Assembly (NCBI GenBank): GCA_016788685.1
Contig: JAEUSS010000533.1
Span: 1 to 6,416 of the forward strand
Reading direction: 5' to 3'
Source: Prolixibacteraceae bacterium
GTDB taxonomy: Bacteria > Bacteroidota > Bacteroidia > Bacteroidales > Prolixibacteraceae
Length of the DNA stretch: 6,416 nt
Positions 1 through 6,416 of this stretch are shown in pieces. The notes beneath the pieces were generated by a model. The model was given only the letters and a program-made list of their open reading frames with translations. It was not told where the DNA came from and ran no database searches. The position numbers were made by a program, and so were the translations under genes. Numbering within the stretch: the stretch's first letter is position 1; each line of letters begins with the position of its first letter.

Positions 1-79
1 TAACGTAAAGAATTTACTGGAAATCAAATGTCTTTATTTTTTACCCAATCAGGCAATTTTTGAAAAATGCAGAAGAGGA

Positions 80-110
80 TTTGTTTTCTTCAGGATGTTT
101 TAGCCCTTTG
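80..110 (+). promoter_or_regulatory. possible gyrB promoter, weak match
   Basis: TTTG at 80-83 fits a Bacteroidota -33 box. A second TTTG at 107-110 lies at the right distance to be the end of a -7 box, with 19 bases between the two elements if the -7 box is 103-110. However, the TA that should begin the -7 box is GC here, so only part of TAnnTTTG is matched. It would give a leader of about 40 bases. The rest of 1-157 holds no recognisable gene: a short open stretch from the left edge to 106 in frame 2 resembles nothing I know, and the opposite strand has no ATG. Confidence 0.25.
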
Positions 111-154
111 TATAGGGTTGAATGGGTAAAACGTGGGAAAATTAAATATTTTGA

Positions 155-2140
<1,986 letters not shown>

Positions 2141-2148
2141 AATATGCG

Positions 2149-2177
2149 AAAATCCCGGTGAGAACCGGGATTTTTTT
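2149..2177 (+). terminator. intrinsic terminator of gyrB
   Basis: A ten-base-pair perfect stem (AAAATCCCGG at 2149-2158 with CCGGGATTTT at 2165-2174) closes a six-base TGAGAA loop and runs into seven T residues at 2171-2177. It starts eight bases after the gyrB stop codon. The A-rich left flank is short, so it would be less effective on the opposite strand. Confidence 0.93.
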
Positions 2178-2192
2178 ATTTCTGTTTCATGA

Positions 2193-2223
2193 GTTGGGCA
2201 ATTGCCCGGGATTTTTATTTTTG
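2193..2223 (+). promoter_or_regulatory. candidate promoter for the LOG gene (distal)
   Basis: GTTG at 2193-2196 matches three of four bases of the TTTG -33 box. After 19 bases comes TATTTTTG at 2216-2223, a full match to TAnnTTTG. Transcription would begin near 2230 and leave about 45 leader bases. The spacer contains the palindrome at 2196-2207. The -7 box lies in a T-run that is also part of a copied terminator arm, so a chance match in T-rich sequence cannot be excluded. Confidence 0.4.
2196..2207. repeat. 12-bp perfect palindrome
   Basis: GGGCAATTGCCC is perfectly self-complementary. It directly precedes GGG and a T-rich run, and it begins at the last base of the candidate -33 box. It could be a dimeric-repressor operator, or a small second hairpin (four-base stem, AATT loop) backing up the gyrB terminator. 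The sequence alone does not decide between these. Confidence 0.5.
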
Positions 2224-2234
2224 TGTCGGTATGT

Positions 2235-2269
2235 TTTGTACGTAGTGTAATTGTTGATTTTTATCTTTC
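2235..2269 (+). promoter_or_regulatory. candidate promoter for the LOG gene (proximal)
   Basis: TTTG at 2235-2238 is an exact -33 box and TATCTTTC at 2262-2269 matches all but the last base of a -7 box. The 23-base spacing is longer than the usual 19-21. The start site would fall within a few bases of the ATG at 2275, giving a leaderless or nearly leaderless message. The absence of any purine-rich ribosome site before that ATG fits this. Confidence 0.3.
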
Positions 2270-2274
2270 TTGCT

Positions 2275-2856
2275 ATGAATATCTGTGTTTTTTCTTCATC
2301 CAGCAATGCTATTGCTGATGTTTACGTTAGTGAGGCTGTCGATTTGGCAAAGCTGATCGGGCAGGCGAAGTTCTGCTTGGTTAACGGAGGGTCTAATGTT
2401 GGCCTGATGGATGTAATTACCCGGGAAGCTGGTAAGAACGGGGCTAAAACGATTGGTATTATTCCCGAAAAACTTCGCGACTTTAATCTGGCATCCGTTC
2501 ATGCCCACGAAATAATTGTGTCGGGAGATATGATGGAACGAAAATTCAGAATGAGGGAATTGTCTGACGCTTTTATCGCTCTTGCCGGCGGGTTCGGGAC
2601 ACTCGAAGAAATTCTGGAAGTTATTACCTTGAAACAATTAAGTTATCACAACAAGCCTGTTGTTTTTATCAATACCAATGGTTTTTATGACGACCTTTTC
2701 AGACAGTTTGAAAAGTCGTATGAAGAAAAATTTGCAAAAGCCAATTACAGGAAGCTGTATTACATTGCTCAGAATGCGGAAGATGCCATGAATTATATTA
2801 CCGGGTATAAGCCTGAAGAGCTTGAGAATAAATGGTTCGATGTTCCGGCGCGTTAA
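2275..2856 (+). CDS. LOG/TIGR00730-family Rossmann-fold protein
   Basis: This 193-aa cytoplasmic protein belongs to the LOG (Lonely Guy, 'lysine decarboxylase-like') family. Characterised members remove ribose 5-phosphate from cytokinin nucleotides or other nucleoside monophosphates. The true substrate in Bacteroidota is generally unknown, and it is not a lysine decarboxylase. The N-terminus MNICVFSSSS corresponds to the family's VCVFCGSS strand and nucleotide loop, followed by NGGSNVGLMDVI (38-49) for the GGGxxGLMG segment. MERKFRM at 87-93 supplies the conserved arginine R89. AGGFGTLEE at 104-112 is the PGGxGTxxE signature with E112 kept but the first proline replaced by alanine. KPVVFINTNGFYDDL (127-141) is the usual C-terminal strand and helix. 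I chose the ATG at 2275 because the protein then starts exactly at the family's first strand. In-frame TTG codons at 2251 and 2254 would add only a short hydrophobic tail, and an in-frame TAA lies at 2248-2250. There is no Shine-Dalgarno sequence before it. The gene converges on the histidine kinase and their stop codons overlap. Confidence 0.9.
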   Translation: MNICVFSSSSNAIADVYVSEAVDLAKLIGQAKFCLVNGGSNVGLMDVITREAGKNGAKTIGIIPEKLRDFNLASVHAHEIIVSGDMMERKFRMRELSDAFIALAGGFGTLEEILEVITLKQLSYHNKPVVFINTNGFYDDLFRQFEKSYEEKFAKANYRKLYYIAQNAEDAMNYITGYKPEELENKWFDVPAR

Positions 2857-4880
2857 TTTGCCTGAATGTGGAAGTGAAATATTGATCCTTTTCCGGGCTC
2901 CGATTCTACGTGGATTTTTCCGCCAAGCAATTCAATGAGGTTTTTCGAAATCGCCAGTCCGAGCCCGGTTCCGCCGAAGTTTATTTTGTGGTTTTGTTCA
3001 GCCTGCATAAATCTCTCAAAGATCGATGATTGTTGGTCGTATGGAATGCCGATTCCGGTGTCTGAAACGCTGAAGTGAATCAAATCGCCCTGCTTTTTTA
3101 CGTCGAGCCAAACCGAGCCGGAATGGGTGAATTTTATGGCATTCCCAATCAGGTTGTCCAGAATTTGCTTCAGCCTGATTTCGTCAGTTAGAATTATTTC
3201 ATCAATATCGACCTCATTGTTTATCCAGAAGCGGATATCCTTGTTTTTCTGGCTGGTTAACGTTTCGGTGTAGTGATTGCCTACTTCAATCAGGAAGTTA
3301 TCCAGTCTGAACGGTTTTTTTCTGATAGAGAGCAGGTTCGCTTCAATCTTCGAAATGTCGATAATGTCATTGATCAGGTTGAGCAGCATGTCGCCGTTTT
3401 TCCGGATTAATTGGATAAACAGCAGCTTGTCTTCTTCATCCTGGGTATTGTCTTCCAGTAATTCCGAAAAGCCCAGGATGGCATTCATCGGGGTTCTGAT
3501 CTCGTGCGACATGTTAGCCAAGAATGCCGATTTCAGGCGGTCTGCTTCGGTCGCTTTCTTTTGCTCTTCAATTAACTTTCGTTCAATTTCTTCCCGAAGA
3601 ATGATCATTTTATTGGCCGCAATTCCTGCCCGTTTAAATTCATCAAAGTAAAATTCAGAAATGTTTATTTTGTTGAAACTGTTTTGCGACTGGTAGAAAA
3701 AATTGAAGAAACGCTCAAAGTCTGATCTGTATTTTTTGTTGAAATGGTAAATGATCAGGGCCTCCAGAATCAGGAGAAACACCAGAATCACCAGGATGGT
3801 GAGAATACTCTTGGTTTGATCTTTTCCCAATGCTTTTTGCTGGTTGCTTATGCTTTGGTGGATCTCGTCAAGATAAAATCCGGCACCGATAACCCAGTCG
3901 TACTCCGGAAACGACTTGACAAAGGAACACTTTTCTACAGGAATAGAGTCGTTCATCTTGACCCATTTGTAAGTGAAGAATCCTCCTTCGGGGTTACTTC
4001 GGGCGATTTGAATTTGCTGTCTGAAGACTTCCCGCTGTTGTGTCGTAAAACCTGAATGTAAATTTTCCGATCCTTTGTATATGTCTCCATTCATTACAAT
4101 TGGAGTTCCGTCAGTTTGGTTTAAAAATACATATCCCCCATTTCTGAATCTCACGCTGCTGATTTTTTGTGCAATTTCGTTCCTGAATTTCGGGAAGTAA
4201 TCATCGACATATTGTTTTGACCCGAAGTACCAGTTGAAATGTGAGAAGCGTTTGACAAATGTGATTTTCTTGTGGGGCGAGGCATTGTCAGAAGACTTGT
4301 TGTCGAAGTCGTAATCCAGGAATCCTTCGTTTTTGTTATTCAGCAATTCTATTTCTTTCAGGATGACCGAAGAACCGTTTGCATCCTTAAATTGCTTCAT
4401 GTCTTTGCCTGTAAATTCGGGTTTTCTGGGGTAATACACGCCAATGCCGTCCAAGGTTGAAATGAAGACTTCCTCGTATTCCATCTCGAACTTTAATGAA
4501 GAGATGGTAGCGATAATCAGCGATTTTATCTCTTCGTCAGACTTTATGCCCTCGTATCTTTTGTAGATGGTTTCAGCCGTATGGATTGCCTGATTTACAT
4601 TTTGGCTGATTTTGCTGTTAATTCTTTTTTTGAAGGCATCGTTTTGAAGTCGGATGTATTCAAGTTCGTTTTTGACAATTTCCTGAATGTAGCCTTTCTG
4701 GTCTTCAACATATTCGGAGCTCCGCTGTTTGTTCGTTTTGTTGAAATAAAACGATTGCTGGAGAATTAGAATTCCTCCGGTCAGCAATGTAGTGGCAACG
4801 GTTATGATGATCAGTGAATGACTGAGGTAAGTGGATATGTTTGAGGGGATTGCTATCTTTTTGAAAAAACTATCGCGCAT
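2853..4880 (-). CDS. membrane histidine kinase with double Cache sensor
   Basis: This is a 675-aa sensor kinase of the inner membrane. TM1 is at about 23-40 and TM2 at about 359-380, enclosing a periplasmic part of about 315 residues. That part opens with a long helix (about 45-130) and holds two Cache-like repeats of dCache_2 type. Repeat one runs from VFISTLDG (138-145) to FVKRFSHFNWYFGSKQYVDD (208-227). Repeat two runs from GYVFLNQTDG (249-258) through GGFFTYKW (299-306) to FVKSFPEYDWVIGAGFYLDE (320-339). Such domains usually bind small organic ligands; the ligand here is unknown. After TM2 comes a HAMP-like or coiled-coil linker (381-450) without an evident PAS domain. HisKA follows with H459 as phosphoacceptor in MSHEIRTPMN, including the HExxT phosphatase pattern. 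The ATPase domain shows the N box (N576, N580), DTGIGIP (607-613), FERF (621-624) and GGTGLGLAI (636-644). The protein ends after the ATPase domain with no receiver, so it is not a hybrid. The start is supported by an in-frame TGA at 4898-4896 and AGG five bases before the ATG. No partner regulator lies in the window. Confidence 0.93.
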   Translation of the reverse strand: MRDSFFKKIAIPSNISTYLSHSLIIITVATTLLTGGILILQQSFYFNKTNKQRSSEYVEDQKGYIQEIVKNELEYIRLQNDAFKKRINSKISQNVNQAIHTAETIYKRYEGIKSDEEIKSLIIATISSLKFEMEYEEVFISTLDGIGVYYPRKPEFTGKDMKQFKDANGSSVILKEIELLNNKNEGFLDYDFDNKSSDNASPHKKITFVKRFSHFNWYFGSKQYVDDYFPKFRNEIAQKISSVRFRNGGYVFLNQTDGTPIVMNGDIYKGSENLHSGFTTQQREVFRQQIQIARSNPEGGFFTYKWVKMNDSIPVEKCSFVKSFPEYDWVIGAGFYLDEIHQSISNQQKALGKDQTKSILTILVILVFLLILEALIIYHFNKKYRSDFERFFNFFYQSQNSFNKINISEFYFDEFKRAGIAANKMIILREEIERKLIEEQKKATEADRLKSAFLANMSHEIRTPMNAILGFSELLEDNTQDEEDKLLFIQLIRKNGDMLLNLINDIIDISKIEANLLSIRKKPFRLDNFLIEVGNHYTETLTSQKNKDIRFWINNEVDIDEIILTDEIRLKQILDNLIGNAIKFTHSGSVWLDVKKQGDLIHFSVSDTGIGIPYDQQSSIFERFMQAEQNHKINFGGTGLGLAISKNLIELLGGKIHVESEPGKGSIFHFHIQAN

Positions 4881-4888
4881 TCTTACCT
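4881..4888 (-). promoter_or_regulatory. ribosome binding site of the histidine kinase
   Basis: Read on the minus strand, AGGTAAGA directly precedes the ATG, with AGG (4888-4886) five bases from it. This is the clearest Shine-Dalgarno-like site in the window, and it supports the chosen start over the ATG codons a little upstream, which are in another frame. Confidence 0.5.
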
Positions 4889-4923
4889 GATTTACTCATC
4901 TGCATGAAGGTTATCTGATTCAA

Positions 4924-4954
4924 CAAATATAATAGATTTGAACTTCGGTTGAAA
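4924..4954 (-). promoter_or_regulatory. promoter of the histidine kinase gene
   Basis: On the minus strand, TTTC (4954-4951) matches three of four bases of the -33 box. Nineteen bases later TATATTTG (4931-4924) is a perfect TAnnTTTG -7 box. Transcription would start near 4918, giving a leader of about 38 bases before the ATG at 4880. Spacing, box quality and leader length all agree, making this the best promoter candidate in the window. Confidence 0.6.
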
Positions 4955-5025
4955 CGTTTGTGTTGATTCATCATTGATATAAATGCACTTTGGTAGTTGT
5001 TGCATGCTTTTCAGTTAGATAAAGT

Positions 5026-5093
5026 CTGTCAAAAGAACAGTGAGTTGCTTTTGGGGCGACAAATTTCCTGTCATTTTTTCTTTCTGCTTTTGG
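5026..5093. repeat. imperfect direct repeat, CTGTCA ... TGCTTTTGG
   Basis: CTGTCA occurs at 5026-5031 and 5068-5073. TGCTTTTGG occurs at 5046-5054 and 5085-5093, in the same order. The copies are about 40 bases apart with little similarity between the anchors. Local inverted pairs are CTGT/ACAG (5026-5029, 5037-5040), GACA/TGTC (5058-5061, 5069-5072) and CTTTTG/CAAAAG (5087-5092, 5111-5116). These may be regulator sites or chance in low-complexity sequence. Confidence 0.3.
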
Positions 5094-5146
5094 ATAAGTT
5101 GGTGCAGAATCAAAAGGAATCTGATCTGGACGGGGCTGATTTGTTT

Positions 5147-5167
5147 AATCTGTTGTTAAAATCTGTT
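5147..5167. repeat. paired AATCTGTT boxes upstream of htrA
   Basis: AATCTGTT occurs at 5147-5154 and again at 5160-5167, thirteen bases apart start to start. Both copies are flanked by A/T-rich sequence with TTAA. They lie 50-70 bases upstream of the possible htrA -7 box, where an activator commonly binds. Binding by a regulator is inference; no known operator is recognised. Confidence 0.4.
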
Positions 5168-5218
5168 AAACAATTGTAATGAATTGCAAACAGTCAAACT
5201 AGGGCAAGCGTTTTGCGT

Positions 5219-5226
5219 TATCTTTA
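5219..5226 (+). promoter_or_regulatory. possible -7 box of htrA
   Basis: TATCTTTA matches five of the six fixed bases of TAnnTTTG and would place the transcript start near 5231, about 45 bases before the ATG. No TTTG-like -33 box is present at the expected 19-21 base distance. The promoter is therefore either weak and activator-dependent, or located elsewhere. Confidence 0.3.
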
Positions 5227-5274
5227 AAATAATAAAAAAAGTCATAAATATCTAACAACAAAAAGTAAGAAGAG

Positions 5275-6416
5275 ATGAAAAATTTCAAAACTGGATTGTT
5301 TACATTGTTGGTGGCATTGATTGGCGGCTTTTTTGCCTTGTGGGCCTATACAAATTATTTTGAAGGTCCGAAAGTTGTTACCGTACAGCAGGACCAATCG
5401 ATGAAATATGCCAACTTGCCGACTTCATATTCAGGTGAATTGCCTGATCTGACTTTTGCGGCAGAGTCTTCCGTTCATGCGGTCGTACATATTAAAGTTA
5501 TTCAGAAGGGTGGGTACTACAGTTCAAATAATATCTTCGATTGGTTCTTCGGTGATGGAGGGCCTCGTTCGCAGCAAATGCCTCCCAGGCAGGGTGCCGG
5601 TTCAGGTGTAATTATTTCACCCGACGGGTATATCGTAACCAATAACCATGTTATTGATGACGCTGACGAAATATCGGTTGTCCTGAATGACAAACGCGAA
5701 TTTAAGGCTAAACTTATTGGAACCGATCCGTCAACAGATTTGGCGCTACTCAAGATTGATGCTTCGGATTTGCCGGTCATCAAATTCAGTAACTCAGATA
5801 ACCTTAAACTCGGAGAATGGGTATTGGCAGTGGGCAATCCGTTTAATCTGACTTCAACGGTTACTGCCGGTATCGTAAGCGCGAAAAGTCGGGATATAGG
5901 TATTAATCCTGATCAGATGCGTATAGAGTCGTTTATTCAAACTGATGCGGCAGTGAATCCGGGGAACAGTGGTGGCGCGTTGATAAATACCCGTGGAGAT
6001 TTGGTTGGCATCAATACCGCAATTGCATCACAAACGGGTTCGTATTCCGGATATTCATTTGCCATACCTTCTAATATTGTGCAGAAAGTGGTTGCCGATC
6101 TGAAGGAGTATGGTGATGTACAACGTGCTTTGTTAAATGTAAATATAGGTGATGTTAATGCAGAAGTGGCAAAAAAATACGATCTGGACAAAATTGAAGG
6201 AGTGTTCGTCGGTAAAGTTTTGCCCGGCGGAGCAGCAGAAGTTGCCGGTATGAAGGACAATGATGTCATTATCAGTGTTGATGGTGTTGCTGTGAATTCA
6301 ACGGCTGAGCTTCAGGAGCAGATAAGCAGACATCGGCCGGGAGATAAAGTCGTTGTTGTGGTAAAAAGAGATAATAAAAAGAAACCATTTAACGTAACGC
6401 TTCGTAACAAGCACGG
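5275..6416 (+). CDS. htrA: HtrA/DegP-type periplasmic serine protease (3' end cut)
   Basis: This is a trypsin-like protease/chaperone of the cell envelope that degrades or holds misfolded periplasmic and outer-membrane proteins. The gene is open to the window edge, giving 380 residues. A short basic N-terminus and hydrophobic segment (about 8-26) forms a signal peptide or membrane anchor; no clear signal peptidase site is seen. The protease domain has the full triad: H125 in TNNHVI, D155 in STDLALLK and S232 in NPGNSGGAL, spaced as in E. coli DegP. The loop at about 79-107, with FDWFFGDGG (88-96) and proline/glutamine-rich residues, corresponds to the regulatory LA loop. The first PDZ domain spans about 283-376 (GVFVGKVLPGGAAEVAGMKDNDVI, within 309-332). 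A second PDZ, usual in DegP/DegQ, would lie beyond the window. An in-frame TAA at 5266-5268 and GAAGAG just before the ATG support the start. Whether it is called DegP, DegQ or DegS cannot be settled here. It is divergent from the Cache kinase. Confidence 0.93.
   Translation, partial: MKNFKTGLFTLLVALIGGFFALWAYTNYFEGPKVVTVQQDQSMKYANLPTSYSGELPDLTFAAESSVHAVVHIKVIQKGGYYSSNNIFDWFFGDGGPRSQQMPPRQGAGSGVIISPDGYIVTNNHVIDDADEISVVLNDKREFKAKLIGTDPSTDLALLKIDASDLPVIKFSNSDNLKLGEWVLAVGNPFNLTSTVTAGIVSAKSRDIGINPDQMRIESFIQTDAAVNPGNSGGALINTRGDLVGINTAIASQTGSYSGYSFAIPSNIVQKVVADLKEYGDVQRALLNVNIGDVNAEVAKKYDLDKIEGVFVGKVLPGGAAEVAGMKDNDVIISVDGVAVNSTAELQEQISRHRPGDKVVVVVKRDNKKKPFNVTLRNKH

Larger units (their letters stand above)
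4881..5274. other. divergent intergenic region, kinase / htrA
   Basis: This stretch of 394 bases has no convincing gene. From the kinase side it holds a ribosome site, a good Bacteroidota promoter (4924-4954), an area of short repeats (5026-5117), paired AATCTGTT boxes (5147-5167) and an AT-rich htrA leader with a possible -7 box (5219-5226). I see no intrinsic terminator, which is consistent with divergent transcription from both ends. The middle part (about 4990-5180) is long enough to hold operators or a small RNA, but nothing identifies one. Confidence 0.6.

Noticed and set aside
1..106. Tail of an upstream gene entering from the left edge in frame 2
   Set aside because: The roughly 34-residue translation is low in complexity and shows no recognisable C-terminus, so it cannot be supported as coding.
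141..153. TAAATATTTTG just before gyrB as a -7 box
   Set aside because: The TA and TTTG parts are not correctly spaced for TAnnTTTG and no -33 box lies at the right distance; it would also leave almost no leader.
3277..4055. Plus-strand open frames opposite the histidine kinase
   Set aside because: They are shadows of the kinase coding frame, which is fully supported by its motifs. None has a promoter, ribosome site or recognisable domain.
5098..5117. Possible sigma-54 promoter (TTGGTGCA resembling a -24 element) upstream of htrA
   Set aside because: The required TTGC-like -12 element is missing at the correct spacing; CAAAA is found instead.
4997..5179. 60-codon open frame with a TTG start in the divergent intergenic region
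   Set aside because: It starts with tandem TTG codons, has no ribosome site, and its leucine/phenylalanine-rich product resembles no family. It covers the repeat region and is best explained as chance openness in AT-rich DNA.
5517..6269. Minus-strand open frames opposite htrA
   Set aside because: The plus-strand frame carries the complete HtrA catalytic triad and a PDZ domain. The opposite frames are by-products of its codon use.

Overview
The window looks like an ordinary chromosomal segment of a Bacteroidota bacterium. The GyrB is short, without the TOPRIM insertion of the enterobacterial protein. Upstream sequences fit the Bacteroidota promoter form (TTTG at -33, TAnnTTTG at -7) better than sigma-70 boxes. 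Leaders are A/T-rich with weak or no Shine-Dalgarno sequence, and the kinase and HtrA protein match family types common in that phylum. A marine or anaerobic Bacteroidales/Marinilabiliales-type lineage is my guess and is not proven by the sequence.

Layout: (1) 1-157, upstream region of gyrB with no recognisable gene. (2) 158-2140 (+), complete gyrB, followed by a strong intrinsic terminator at 2149-2177. (3) 2178-2274, a compact control region with a 12-bp palindrome, a partial copy of the terminator's right arm and two candidate promoters. (4) 2275-2856 (+), a LOG/TIGR00730-family Rossmann protein. (5) 2853-4880 (-), a membrane histidine kinase with a periplasmic double Cache sensor. Its stop codon overlaps the LOG stop codon inside a TTAA palindrome. 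(6) 4881-5274, a divergent intergenic region with a good kinase promoter and several short repeats. (7) 5275-6416 (+), the first 380 codons of an HtrA/DegP-type periplasmic serine protease, cut by the window edge.

Functionally, gyrB is a housekeeping gene with its own terminator. LOG probably has its own promoter. The kinase and htrA are transcribed divergently from a shared region of about 390 bp. One protein senses something in the periplasm and the other protects or degrades periplasmic proteins, so a link through envelope stress is possible but is only inference. No response regulator is present in the window.

I found no mobile element, CRISPR array, tRNA or rRNA, and no convincing undescribed system. 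The items worth a second look are small: the terminator/promoter overlap after gyrB, the terminator-free convergent gene pair, the repeats in the divergent region, and substitutions in motifs of LOG and HtrA.
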